From assembly GCA_011317545.1 (NCBI GenBank), contig WUJK01000004.1, forward strand, positions 2,170,001 to 2,234,000: a DNA stretch of 64,000 nt, read 5' to 3'. Both the position numbers and the translations under genes were made by a program. This DNA is from Coniella vitis. Its lineage: Eukaryota > Ascomycota > Sordariomycetes > Diaporthales > Schizoparmaceae. The notes under the pieces were generated by a model. The model searched no databases. It was not told the DNA's origin and saw only the letters and a list, made by a program, of their open reading frames with translations. Shown here in pieces: positions 1-11,328 of the stretch; the stretch's first letter is position 1; each line of letters begins with the position of its first letter.

Positions 1-83
1 AAAAACCACCAAAAGAGCCGTTCCAGTTCTATCTACTGTAATAAAGAAATGCATTGAGGAAAATATATATATACATATATATA

Positions 84-118
<35 letters not shown>

Positions 119-3100
119 CGGCCACGAGGCTGAAAACTCTGATCGGCATCCGGATCGTAGCGCCAAGTACCATTGACTACGCAGGTACTTACTATGCAAG
201 TATAGTGCTTATTAGTACATGCTGCAGAGCCTTGTTAACCGACATCTGGGGGAGGATACCAATGTACATGCTTACATTTCCAAGCAAGGAGGAAAGGGCA
301 TAATGTTCGGTACCGCGGCGAAGAGCTTAATGCTATGCAGTATTTGAGTGGATGAGAAAGAAAAGCAACAAAAGGACCGGCAAAACAAGGTACATAGTAC
401 TATGTATTGTGGATCGCTGTACATTCTGAAACGCGGTTTGACGTCAATCTTTTTCTTGTCCAAACCAGCCGTGGAATTCCTATTGGTTTACTTCCTCTCA
501 TGTCACTACCACATGTACGTAAGTACTTTACCGCTTGTATGTAACTGTACGTCAATGGTCTGCGCATGCTATGCACTCAAATCTTAAGCATGAAGTGTCT
601 TGACACGCAAGTCCTGGGGGATTGGAAGACGCGCGCTTTCTTACTTGGAAACATCCAGCGCTTCTCCCTTTGGAAGTTGCGTGGTACATAGTACAAGCCG
701 GCATCCTGCTTGGCTTGGGGGGGGGGGTGGCAAGTCTGTGTTTTTACGATTTTCCGATTTTCCGATGTTTCAAGTTTTCATCCCGGGCAAGACATCAGTG
801 TTGCGGGTAATGGGCGGATGCGGGGGTTTGTTTGATGTTTCCGATGACAGCATGCATATTGCTGTTTATGGCAAGTAAAATGTTGGATGTGGGGGGCTGT
901 GTTTACTGCTTTGTATAGAATAATGAGGCTGGCATCGTGTCACCGGATGTGGTTTGACATCGGCGAGATACACCATTAACCAGCGAAGAACTGTCACTGG
1001 ACGACTGTAAATCGAAGACTTTTCAAATGATCATCACAAGACGGATTGTCGAGCTTACATTGGCATGCATCATAACTACTCATGGGCGTACGTGTGCATA
1101 AAGAACCTGGTGCGGCAGATTAATGCCGATCTTCAGTGTGCCACGGTCATCAGGACACAAAGCACACTTTTGTGTCACCCGAGAAAGATTCCTGTTGCCA
1201 AACATGGAGTTGTTCTTTCTATACCGAACATCGAACCAAAAACAAGGGAGGGGTTGATTAGTTTAGACTTCTGTATACATACCAAGGGCGGCTGATAGCT
1301 CTCAGCATGGCTACGGTGCATGTGACGGGCATGAAGCCTGTCGATATTATAATATTATATTGGCCCTGTGTTGACATTGCACGTACCCTGAGGATAACTT
1401 GCATATGCTCATGTTCTTGCCAAACCGAAGCAGAATGATTTGCCCGCCCTTTGGTATACCAACTCCGTCTCGAGTCTTCTCAAGGACGAACAAGGCCTAA
1501 GTTTTCTGTGATTAGTCCACAAACCCCTTAGACTTGGCAACCCACGCCTTTCTGCATCCTCATCCATATGGAACTTGACGTATATCGTTTCACATGTGGT
1601 CTAAGTGAGCAGAAATTGGAATGAGGCCCAAGTGCAGGTGATCGATAGTAAGGCTTCGGATGTTCATTGTTAATGACCCCTCACAGCATACCTTGTGCGG
1701 GTTTTGCCTTGTTTCTGTATAGTACAGGGTCTGGATGCCCGTCGGTTTCCAGACCTGAACTAATGGTTATTGTGTCGTTGCAAAATAACCTGGCGGTATC
1801 GAGGTTATTCCGCCGCTAATATCTCCACGAGGGACAAGTGTTGCGTTCAGTGAAGTATCCTACTAGACTCTCTGGGTTTTTTTAAAAAAGAAAAAGCGGT
1901 GGGATGGTGTTGAACCTGCTCACTGTGAGCCAAGCTGATGCTTGTGCGAATTGGTATATCGTTTAGCTATCATCAGAGTAGCCAATTGGCAAATGTGAAA
2001 GCATCAAACCGAGATATACACGCGTGATTTACAGACCGTCGAGTAGGAATAATTACTGGTGGTGTCACAGAAATTTAAGTAAGCTTGATTTGTAGAACAA
2101 GCCTTGATGTGTGGCACACAACGCAATGTCAAGATACAAATCTATAGCCTAAAAACTCCGCGAGGCTCGGTCGAGATGTTCCACATAGAGCAACAGTATT
2201 GAATTAGTAGACCAGATTTCTGAAGCCTCAGCACTAGTACAGTATTCATACATTTACTGCTGTCTATATCACGAACGGATATATTGTCATTTCTTTGTGA
2301 TTGCCCTTCTCGTTGCCTCGATAAGATATAGTCCACAATTCCGACCCTTTCATGTTTCTTTCAGTAAAGTCACAGTTTAATCGTAAACGTAGAGGGCGGA
2401 TGGGCCGACACTGGCTCATTGTATCTCGAAAGAAACGTGAAAACAACACTCTAGGACGTGTGAGCAAAAACAGCCAAATCCAGCACAGAGCATCCTGCTT
2501 TGACGGCTATGAGCCACGAAGAAATGGAAAAATGGTAACTTAGGTTATCAGATCAAATGTCTGTAAGTAGGACCAACCATCTACCAGCATATAGATATAC
2601 ATCTTATCTTCAGTCTTGTGGCTAAATGCACTGCCCACTTGGACCCACAATTCTTTCTCAAAAGAAATTGAAAACTAGTGAATAGACTATGTATATCTGT
2701 AGATATATTGAAAATACATATTTGCGTCCTGTCCCTTTATATTTCGACTCAACCTAAAGCTTTGTTCAAGTTATGAACACTTGAGTATATGGTATAGATG
2801 AACTAGTCTGTCTTCCTATTCTAAGCATCGCCACAATCAAAGCTGTTGAGAAATATATCCATCAAAGATCATCCGAGCAGACTTCTTTTCCCACAATATC
2901 CCCCCAGGATAAACCAATCGTCCCGTGTCTCTACAAAAGATGAAGCCGTAAAGCCAGCACCAAGAAGGCGTACCTATCCACTGTACTTATTGACACGTTG
3001 ATATCAATCGATAGACCTGTTCAATTTGATCGACCGTCTCTTGACTACGTTCAGCTTTTTGAACCCATCGCAATTAGAAAAGCGTAGCCCTTGGGATGTA

Positions 3101-3432
3101 CGGGAGTCCCGTGAGGCTATGAAGCATCATGTAACGGCAGCGACCTCGAGCCATCTCAAATGATCAATTGACACTATCCAGTACGCCTAAGTTATGCTCT
3201 CAGAGTGATCATATGGAAATTATGGCGAACAATAACACCCAGTCAACTCCTCTTCCCAACCAGCCCCCTCCCTTTTCTCAAGAACAAACACAGTCTCCCA
3301 AAAGTTGCATTCATTTCCTCCTCCTCCGTCCAATCTAGTCTCTAGCCCTTTCTTCCTGAGACATCAACCCTCCAGTTTTTCTTTTGCGGCAGATAAAAAT
3401 CACAGCAAGCCCTACAATTCCATCACCTCACT
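1..3432. other. gene-free stretch
   Basis: No reading frame here has a recognisable domain, a plausible splice structure or fungal coding character; frames are short and overlap on both strands. It contains an AT dinucleotide run and a 27-A homopolymer near the left edge, an 11-G run at 717-727, and three copies of the 9-mer TACATAGTA or its complement (391, 398, 685). I see nothing else that can be named. Confidence 0.6.
61..117. repeat. AT microsatellite plus A27 tract
   Basis: An imperfect (TA)n stretch is followed by 27 consecutive A residues (91-117). The A tract stops abruptly at GCGGCC. It could be replication slippage or the tail of an old retroposed copy; no retroelement body is visible to the left. 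Confidence 0.8.
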
Positions 3433-3909
3433 TCACCTCGCCTTGCCCGCCTCCCTCTTCACCGTCGCGGCAAACAAGTCCCACGTCGCCTTGCCCCCGA
3501 AAAACGTGGCAACAGACCACTTCCACCACAGCGCGCTGGCAAACGGCACGCCGTGCTTCTGGAGCTTGGTCACGGCGAACAGCGGCACCTCGAGCGCATG
3601 CACACCGACAAAGATACCAAACGCCAGATTTTGCACCGTCGCGGCGATGCGTTCCACGGTGGCCAGCGAGGACGCGGACGCGGACGCGGACGCGGACGGG
3701 GAGGGCGCGGACGATGTCAAGGACGACACGGCGGTTGCGAGCGGGGTGAGAATGTATTCGTGGATGGGCGACCCGGGCGCAATGAAGCTGCGGCGCGAGG
3801 AGGCGAGGATGATGAGGGCGCACACGGCGCTGATGGCGAGGTGGCGACGGACGAGGGGAAAAGCGGTGACCTTGACGGGTTGAGAAGAGGACGAGCTGCT
3901 GGACGCCAT
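3433..3909 (-). CDS. small integral membrane protein, DUF4499/TMEM254-like
   Basis: This single-exon gene encodes 158 residues. The start was set at the first ATG (3909); upstream in-frame starts are only GTG. After a Ser-rich, basic N terminus comes a hydrophobic helix (about residues 22-36), a low-complexity Ser/Ala linker encoded by a GCGGAC hexamer repeat near 3673-3700, and a C-terminal half with two weakly hydrophobic, aromatic-rich helices (FGIFVGVHALEVPLF and LWWKWSVATFFGG). Size and the C-terminal pattern recall the DUF4499/TMEM254 group of small membrane proteins of unknown role. The family call is from pattern memory and is tentative; that it is coding and membrane-inserted is more secure. 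Confidence 0.65.
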   Translation of the reverse strand: MASSSSSSSQPVKVTAFPLVRRHLAISAVCALIILASSRRSFIAPGSPIHEYILTPLATAVSSLTSSAPSPSASASASASSLATVERIAATVQNLAFGIFVGVHALEVPLFAVTKLQKHGVPFASALWWKWSVATFFGGKATWDLFAATVKREAGKAR

Positions 3910-4485
3910 TGTGAAGGGGATTTTCGGGTGACAATGGAGTGAGTGGATTGGTTGCACACTGGCGGATGAAGTTTTTTGCTGTTTTACTCTGGTGATTGTT
4001 GAGTAGATTGTCTGTATCTGTGGCAGTTATGTGGAAAGTGATGCTCGTGGTATTACGTTGTGGCTGCCTTCAAGCCTTTTCTTTTCTTTTCGATTCTTTT
4101 TTTCTTTCCCGTCTCGGGCGCTGTGACTGCGGAATGCAATGTGCCTCGGCATCACGGGCGGTGGAAATGAATGGGTCCCCGGTGCTCCACCCGTCAATAT
4201 GAGGCAAATCGAGAAGAAATAGGATTATCAATCAAGGACATGGTACTGCAACTTGGTAGTGATTGGGTCGGAGTTATGGATTGAGACGTGTAATTGTTGG
4301 CCTCCGGATCTCGGTCATCACATCGACATGGCCAACTAAATGGATATACGTAGATGCACGAATGGTGCTGCTCCTCGGTCGGGGATAGTATTATTGTCGC
4401 TAGACAGTTGACTGACCATGCTTGGATTTCCTCGTGGAGATATACCGAGCCGAATCGACCCCCAAGACAGAATATCAATTACACT
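3910..4485. other. intergenic spacer
   Basis: This separates two minus-strand genes. It should hold the promoter of the DUF4499-like gene and the 3' end of med17. It has a T/C-rich stretch near 4078-4110 but no coding signal. Confidence 0.6.
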
Positions 4486-6530
4486 TTAGCTGTTCTGGGA
4501 CTTTGCCTCGCGACTAAATATACCCTTCACAACCTCTTCAAACTTCTCGGTCTTGGTTCCCTGAAGCGCCTCTTGAACACTCCAGGTCCAAGAGCTTCGT
4601 CCAGGGACCGCTCCACCTGAATTCCAGCTGCCTTGAACACGCAGCTCGAGGTGTTGGTTGCTAGGTTCCGCCCCAGACATGGCAATCTCTACATTGACTT
4701 CTTCTCTTTCATCATTCGCATTCCTCAGCGCCGAGCCAGTAGACTGCTTGATCCAGTTGGCCTCGAGCTCGTCGTTCGTCAAAGACGCTGTCGGCGCAAC
4801 CTGTGGTACCAATGCGACGGCTTGGTCAACAAGAACTCGAGTGATTGCCTCTTGTAGATAGTACTTGAGGGCTGCAAGACTATACCCCTCGTTGTTCCCG
4901 AGTTCACTGGGCGGGTACAGCTTCTGAAGGGGACTCGGTGCGCCAGGCGCGATAGGTAGCGGAAACACTTGGAAGGTAGTGAGGATGGCGCCTCGCATGA
5001 TAGTTCGGCAGTGAATCAGAACTCTGACTTCTGGTGTGATGTTGACCTCAAACTGACACTCCAATGGCCGCAGCAAATAGGTGATGAGCGCCTCTGGAAG
5101 CGAGCTGTTTGTGGTCGCAAAATTAGGTGCAACTGGTGGCTCTGTCAGTTTGAACATGGCAGTGGGGAATCCAGCAGCCTGCAGAATGGTTACAAGGGCC
5201 GAGATGAAGCTTGTCGCCTCGTCTACAGCTGTTTCATGCCGAGTGTAAGCCAACAGAGGCCGCACCAGCTGGTAGGGCTGGAGCCGAGCAGTCGCCTTTC
5301 GATTTCTAGGATTCTCACGCGAGCGCTTTGAGTTATTAACCCGGTGCGCATAAGTCAGCATCTGATGCAATACTGCGCAAAGTGCCTCTGCATGTTGGTC
5401 CCGAGGTAACGGTTGGACTGGTTCCTCATCGACACTGCGTTCCAAGGGCTCTAATTTGATGATGATCCTCAACTGTTTGGTGTAGGCGTAGGAGAGGACG
5501 CCCTCATCGATACAGACGCCGTACGCGGGGAAGAGGCGGCCTTCCCGATCCAGCTCGTGCCAAAGCTCTTGTGCGAATATGGTGTTCCGGGCTTCCAGGA
5601 CCCGATCTTCCAAGGGCGCATCCTGAGGGAGAGGCTTGGAAAGCGTAGAGCGGCCAACAACCTTGCCATTGTCTTCTAGCATGACCAATAGTCGCTTAGA
5701 CTCGCCAAGTATCGAGCCGCAGTCCAGGTCAACACTGCCATCATCGCCTCTCCGCATAGGCGCCAGACTGGTCTTGCGAAAAGCAGGTGCAGCTTCGGAG
5801 AATCCATATCTCACACCCAGATTTTGCAGTTCGTTGGGAACGTGAGTGATTGCCCAGCCCTTGTCGCTGACCGCCAGAATCTCTTCCCAGTATTTGGCTT
5901 CCACGGCCATTTCCTTTTGGAGTCGGGACGCCGAGCTGAGCAGCGAGTCGACCGTCTTGTCAATGTTTGCTAGCTTCCAACCAGTCGCAACGGTCTTGTG
6001 ATCCTGCAGGCGAGCTTCGGTGATGTTGGACTTGGCTAATTTATCGACGCCGAGAACTCCGGTGCCAACAAGTTCGCGGAGGGCAGGGGACAGAGATGCG
6101 CCAGCCTGGGGCGAGTCTTCCTTGGTAAGTAGGAGCGACAGGAAATCGAGGGCAAGCATGGCATTCTGATGCGCCACCCTATAGCAAGGTGAGTTAGCCA
6201 AAGCCTTGCGTCGAGTGCAGTGCTGGGATATCTTGGCAGAGAAGAAACATACTCGGCCTGTTGGTAGACTTCGCTGATAGCTGCCTGAAACTCTTCGGGC
6301 CCCGGTTGGTCGGCAGAGTCATCGTCTTGCGCTTTGCCGTCAAGCATGTCGACTTCTTTGGATTCCACAACGCCGCTGGCATCTGCTTCAGCTTCTTCGC
6401 GCAAGCTATCCTCGGTGATGTTTCGAAAGCCGCCCCGCTCGGAATTAACCCGTTGGATAAAGTCACTGAGGTTTTGTGGCCGACGGTCGCCAAGCGGCAA
6501 CGGGCCCAGCGCAAACGAAGACGACGACAT
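4486..6530 (-). CDS. med17: Mediator complex subunit 17
   Basis: This encodes the Srb4/Med17 head-module subunit of Mediator, which links gene-specific activators to RNA polymerase II in the nucleus. Two exons give 656 residues: 6253-6530 and 4486-6178. The intron (6179-6252) has donor GTATGT, branch GCTAAC and acceptor TATAG, and restores the frame exactly (E-VAHQNA). The N terminus has the family's LGPLPLGDRRPQNL..FIQRVN pattern and an acidic stretch; the body carries the Med17 helical region (LLTKED, KYWEEILAVSDKGW) and the C-terminal domain with ALITYLLRPLECQFEVNI. Length is normal for filamentous fungi. The ATG at 6530 is the first in the exon-1 frame that begins with the usual MSSSSF-like start. 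Confidence 0.92.
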
Positions 6531-7699
6531 GTTGATTGTGGGAGTTGGATGAACACGAAGTTGTGCAGCGGTGTCAGAATCACTGCATGGCTCAAACAGC
6601 TGTGTAAGTGGCACGTTTTATGACAAGAGCGCAGCTCTCCTACTTGTATTGCGCAGAGACCTGCTTGTCGAAAGCGTTGAGGTTTGTGTGAATTGCAGTT
6701 GTCGCAAGTCGAAGGGTCAGCAAGAGTGCTTGCTACGGAAACAAAGCTCTCGGCTCCGATGCGGCGGCAGACGCGTTTGCGAAGCCAATTGCTGGAGGGA
6801 AGGAAGGTGGGACTGCCGTTATCGAGGCTACGCATAGCACACGGCCTGTACTTGTAGGTACCTATGTAGTACAGTGTCTTGAGTGCATATACCCCACTGC
6901 AGACGCATAAGCGGCGAGCAGTCAGGTACCACTCTGCCACTTCAACGCAAGTCATGCAAGGCACCAATACATAGTATGTCGCGACTCAAATTCCAACCTA
7001 TTTTACCTCCCTTTTTGTTTTTCGTTGAATAGTAATGATCATTGAATTATCCAAGGCTCTTCTTCAACATGCTCTCTAAGGTTACATGCAGACTGTAAAC
7101 AAAGGCTACAGCTTATTCGATGAAGCATATACCATGTACAAGGCTGAGAAGAGAGAAGAAAAGAGGCTGTTCCAGTCATCAGAAGTGAGGCCATGAGTTC
7201 CTCCGTGTTTTCTCTCCATTCCCATGTGTAACTTTTTTCCCATGTCTCAACATCTGCTCACCCGTGCATGACATGCAGCAAGTTTTTGGGCGAGGCCAAG
7301 TCTGGAGCAGACCACCAGTCCGAGTCGTGACTGGCGGGCGCTCAGTGCCAGCTCCACTGTGGTCCGTTGTGTTGCGGGTGCCGTGGTGCGAGAATTCAGC
7401 GAGACTGGGCCCGAGCAGTGGTGCTGCAGCTGCTGCAGCCCTCTCTGAGCACTAAGATGACGTTGTGCGGCCCCTGCTGCAGAGCCTCGTGGATGACTAT
7501 GAAGTCACTTTCCACCGCCATTTTTCAGGCTCGGCACTGCTATTTTCTGCTTCCACCAGATGCCAGGCTACCAGTTGCCAGGCTAGGCGGGGCTCAGCTC
7601 TGATAAGATAAGAGCTTTCAACATCCCACCTCCATCATTGATTCAGACAGTAAGTACTACATAGTACTTACAAGCCAGTCTGCGGCGGCGCGTCACACT

Positions 7700-7785
7700 C
7701 ACCAGGCTTTCTTTCAGCCTGCCCCTCCATCTCCACAGCCCTCTCTCCCTCTTATTCTCTCACCATTTCCTCTTGCTCTCAGTGC
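7700..7785 (+). promoter_or_regulatory. CT-rich tract upstream of pfkA
   Basis: A nearly unbroken C/T run lies about 550-640 bp before the pfkA ATG. Such tracts commonly sit just before transcription starts of strongly expressed filamentous-fungal genes. The position before the predicted leader intron fits this, but the start site itself is inferred. Confidence 0.45.
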
Positions 7786-7855
7786 AACTGAAATTGAAGC
7801 CACCTACGATTGCTGCATTCACCATACTTGCGATAGCCTGGGTGCTTTTCTTAGA

Positions 7856-8261
7856 GTAAGTCAACCCTCTCTTCTAAATTTCTTGTGCGAGTCCAGCGAT
7901 CTGCACTGTTTGCATCACCAAAACTTCCTACAGCCTCAGTGGCCGGTCATGCATCGAGAGCGCCCAGCAAACAAGGAGCCTTGTCTGTGGTCAGCTTGAG
8001 GGGATTCACCAGAACATTGCACTTTGCATTAGGACTTGTCCAATTCACGGCCCGTCAAACAATCCATTGTTGGTTTCTTGGGAAACGCTCACCCGTCTGT
8101 GAGGGATAAAAAGAAAAAGAAAAAGAAAAAAACTTGGATCGTCCGAGACAAGAGTTTCACCAGCTGCTGCTCCTAGCATTAGCTTTTAGCTAGCCATTTC
8201 CCTGGCCACCCATATCTGGGCCAACTCTTTCTCTGTTTCGCTAACAATTTCGACTCGGTAG
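7856..8261 (+). other. probable 5'-UTR intron of pfkA
   Basis: Donor GTAAGT at 7856, branch-like CTAAC at 8241 and acceptor GGTAG ending at 8261 define a 406-nt leader intron that ends 74 nt before the ATG. No frame within it resembles a protein. A second possible acceptor (CCCAG) ends at 8269. Confidence 0.5.
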
Positions 8262-8335
8262 TTCCCCAGCCACGATAACTTCCCTACCAAAATCCCCTCT
8301 TTGTTTGCTCGCCATCACCACATCCACCTCCAGTC

Positions 8336-10690
8336 ATGGCGCCAGTCAAGAAGAAGATCGCCATCATGACCTCGGGAGGTGACTCCCCCGGCATGAACGG
8401 CGTCGTCAGAGCTTGCGTCCGCATGGCGCTGCACATGGGCTGCGATGCCTACTGCGTCTATGAAGGATACGAAGGCCTGGTCAGAGGCGGCGACTACATT
8501 CGCAAGATGGAGTGGGACGATGTCCGTGGCTGGCTGTCTGAGGGAGGCACACTCATCGGAACGGCCAGATGTATGGAATTCTACGAACGCCCTGGCCGCC
8601 TGACTGGTGCCAAGAACATGGTCCTCAACGGAATCGACGCCCTGATTATCTGCGGTGGTGATGGCTCGCTCACTGGTGCTGACAAGTTCCGCTCAGAGTG
8701 GCCATCGCTCCTGGAGGAGCTCGTCGACAAGAAGGAATTGACCAAGGAGCAGGTCGCCCCCTACAAGCACCTCAACATTGTGGGCACCGTCGGCTCCATC
8801 GACAACGACATGTCCGGTACCGACGCCACCATTGGAGGCTACTCTGCGCTCTCGCGAATTTGCGAAATGGTCGACTACATTGAAGCCACTGCCTCGTCCC
8901 ACTCGCGAGCTTTCGTCATCGAGGTCATGGGAAGACATTGTGGCTGGCTGGCTCTCATGGCTGGTGTTGCAACCGGTGCCGACTTTGTCTTCATTCCCGA
9001 GAAGCCTAGAGAAGACAACTGGAAGGAGGAGATGTGCTCTATCGTGCAGAAGCACCGAAGTCTGGGAAAGAGAAAGACAATTGTCATCATTGCCGAGGGT
9101 GCCCATGACAAGTACGGAAACAAGATCTCTCCCACCATGATCAAGGACTTGCTGGCGGACCCCAACGGCCTGCGCCTCGACACTCGCATCACCACTCTGG
9201 GCCACGTTCAACGTGGCGGAACTGCTGTTGCATACGACAGAATGTTGGCCACCCTTCAGGGTGTGGAAGCCGTCAAGGCTGTTCTTGAAGCTACTCCCGA
9301 GACAGAAACTTGCTTCATCGCTATCACAGAGAACAAGATTGTCCGGAGGCCCCTCATGCAGGCAGTCATTGACACCAAAGCTGTGGCCAAGGCCATTGAA
9401 GCGCAGGACTTTGACAAGGCCATGGCACTTCGTGACACCGAGTTTGCCGACCAATACGCCTCATACATGCTGACCACGACCGCAAATCTAAGCACCGAAT
9501 ACCAGCTTCCCAAGGACAAGCGCATGAGGATTGGTTTCATCAACGTAGGTGCGCCTGCTGGTGGAATGAACGCTGCCATTCGAGCTGGTGTGGCGTATTG
9601 CATCTCCCGGGGACACGAAGCAGTCGCCATCCACAACGGATTCGCTGGATTCGCGCGTCACCACGGTGACAACCCGCTGGGAGCTGTGCGTAACTTTGAC
9701 TGGTTGGAAGTGGATGGCTGGGCTAGCAAGGGTGGTTCCGAGATTGGCACAAACCGTGAGTTGCCAAAGGAGTCTGGCATGGAGCACATTGCCAGTCTTG
9801 TCAAGAAGTACAAGCTTGATGCCCTCTTCCTGATTGGAGGTTTCGAGGCATTCCATGCAGTTTCCCAGCTGCGTATCGCTCGCGAGGAATTCCCCTCTTT
9901 GCGCATTCCTATGGCTATCCTGCCTGCAACCATCTCCAACAACGTTCCAGGAACGGAATACTCGATTGGTTCCGACACTTGCTTGAACGAACTCATCGAC
10001 TATTGTGACAAGATCAAGCAGTCGGCCTCTGCGGCTCGTCGCCGTGTCTTTGTCATTGAGACCCAAGGTGGACGATCTGGATATGTTGCAACCCTTGCCG
10101 GTCTCGGTGTTGGTGCTGTCGCCGTTTACACCCCAGAGGAGGGTGTGAGCATTGGTATGCTCGAGGCAGATGTTCGACACTTGAAGGATGTTTTCGCCAA
10201 GGACAAGGGACAGTCGCGTGCTGGTCGCTTAATTCTCATCAACGAGAAGGCCTCTAAGGTCTACACGGCTAAGCTGATTGCTGATATTATTCGCGAAGAG
10301 GCGCACGACCGCTTCGAGTCCCGGGACAGCATTCCAGGCCACGTGCAGCAGGGTGGTGTGCCATCACCCATGGACAGATGCCGTGCTGCTCGTCTGGCCA
10401 TTAAGTGCATTCAGCACCTCGAGAACTTTGGCCGCGATGCAGCAGACCGTGTTATGTCTGACCCAATGAGTTCAGCAGTCATTGGTATCCGGGGCGCTAG
10501 CGTGGTGTTTACGCCCATGAAGGAGGTTGAAGAGAAGGAGACCGACTGGGCCAACAGAAGACCCATTGACGAGCACTGGATGTATATGAAGGAGACGGTA
10601 GACATTCTGGGTGGAAGACCTCCGTATCCCAAGCCAGAACAGAGCTTGACGGGATTGAGGGCAAAGGATACAAAGCGTGGTCTTGAGTAA
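8336..10690 (+). CDS. pfkA: ATP-dependent 6-phosphofructokinase
   Basis: This cytosolic enzyme phosphorylates fructose 6-phosphate to fructose 1,6-bisphosphate, the committed step of glycolysis. A single exon encodes 784 residues, the usual size for filamentous fungi, without the long N-terminal extension of yeast Pfk1/Pfk2. It is a tandem duplication. The catalytic half has the ATP loop GGDSPGMN (about 14-21), [10 protein letters not shown], the catalytic TVGSIDND motif (about 151-158), [10 protein letters not shown] and LGHVQRGG. The regulatory half (from about residue 395) has degenerate equivalents: [36 protein letters not shown] and GHVQQGG. The start is the first ATG and lies in good context (TCATGGCG). 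A leader intron and CT-rich promoter suggest strong expression. Confidence 0.97.
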   Translation: MAPVKKKIAIMTSGGDSPGMNGVVRACVRMALHMGCDAYCVYEGYEGLVRGGDYIRKMEWDDVRGWLSEGGTLIGTARCMEFYERPGRLTGAKNMVLNGIDALIICGGDGSLTGADKFRSEWPSLLEELVDKKELTKEQVAPYKHLNIVGTVGSIDNDMSGTDATIGGYSALSRICEMVDYIEATASSHSRAFVIEVMGRHCGWLALMAGVATGADFVFIPEKPREDNWKEEMCSIVQKHRSLGKRKTIVIIAEGAHDKYGNKISPTMIKDLLADPNGLRLDTRITTLGHVQRGGTAVAYDRMLATLQGVEAVKAVLEATPETETCFIAITENKIVRRPLMQAVIDTKAVAKAIEAQDFDKAMALRDTEFADQYASYMLTTTANLSTEYQLPKDKRMRIGFINVGAPAGGMNAAIRAGVAYCISRGHEAVAIHNGFAGFARHHGDNPLGAVRNFDWLEVDGWASKGGSEIGTNRELPKESGMEHIASLVKKYKLDALFLIGGFEAFHAVSQLRIAREEFPSLRIPMAILPATISNNVPGTEYSIGSDTCLNELIDYCDKIKQSASAARRRVFVIETQGGRSGYVATLAGLGVGAVAVYTPEEGVSIGMLEADVRHLKDVFAKDKGQSRAGRLILINEKASKVYTAKLIADIIREEAHDRFESRDSIPGHVQQGGVPSPMDRCRAARLAIKCIQHLENFGRDAADRVMSDPMSSAVIGIRGASVVFTPMKEVEEKETDWANRRPIDEHWMYMKETVDILGGRPPYPKPEQSLTGLRAKDTKRGLE

Positions 10691-11328
10691 AATGATGCAT
10701 CTTTCAGCACCTAGGATATTCGTTTCTCAACTTCTGAACTAATTGCACATGTTTTTATTAAAGATTATGATGTTATTGTAGTATTGCTTGGTCGTTTTGC
10801 TTAGGAATTCGACGTACTTGCCAGGGTTCATAAGTACTATTAGTGCTTTTCTTGCTCTGAATTAGGTGTTTCAAATGTTGGTCTGTGAATGTCGCCCTCC
10901 TGCTGATGGCAAGCGCCGCAAGTTGCAACAACGACGATCCCGGAGTTATCATATTGAGAGTTGTCAATGCTTGATCTGTTTCGATTGACTTTAAAACAAA
11001 TTCAGTCGATAGAGCTGTCATGAGCAGACGTCTGATTGGTGGAAATCAAGATTCCGAAGGGATACAGTAAATGCGAAAACGCATTGCACATTCCAGAATC
11101 AAAGCGAGTTGGTGAAAGCCTTTCTATGGCTCGTCGATTTACCTTTACTCGGTTTGGTGATGGTCCTATCGAGTACTAAAGCCATTGCTTTTGGCTCCAA
11201 AGACATATATACACAAGAATTTAGAACCTCACCGTCATCGCCAGATAGTTAACACATGACACAGCCACCTTTCTTCCATTTCCAGATTCATCATCAACAT
11301 TAGCATCATCAGCATTAGCAAACAAGCC
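10691..11328. other. spacer between pfkA and the hydrolase gene
   Basis: This holds the 3' end of pfkA (an AT-rich stretch near 10741-10790 suits polyadenylation) and the promoter of the next gene. No coding signal is seen. Confidence 0.6.

Larger units (their letters stand above)
6531..8335. other. divergent promoter region between med17 and pfkA
   Basis: About 1.8 kb separates two outward-facing genes. It holds two TACATAGTA copies (6968, 7658), a long pyrimidine-rich tract at about 7700-7780 before a probable pfkA transcription start, and a probable pfkA leader intron. No additional coding gene is supported. Confidence 0.6.

Noticed and set aside
3305..3942. Several overlapping frames of 120-190 codons around the DUF4499-like gene
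   Set aside because: They arise from the GC-rich hexamer repeat and lack domains; only the minus frame has membrane helices and an ATG in good context.
8693..10180. Long antisense frames of 230-250 codons inside pfkA
   Set aside because: Mirror frames of a strongly codon-biased gene; no domain or splice logic.
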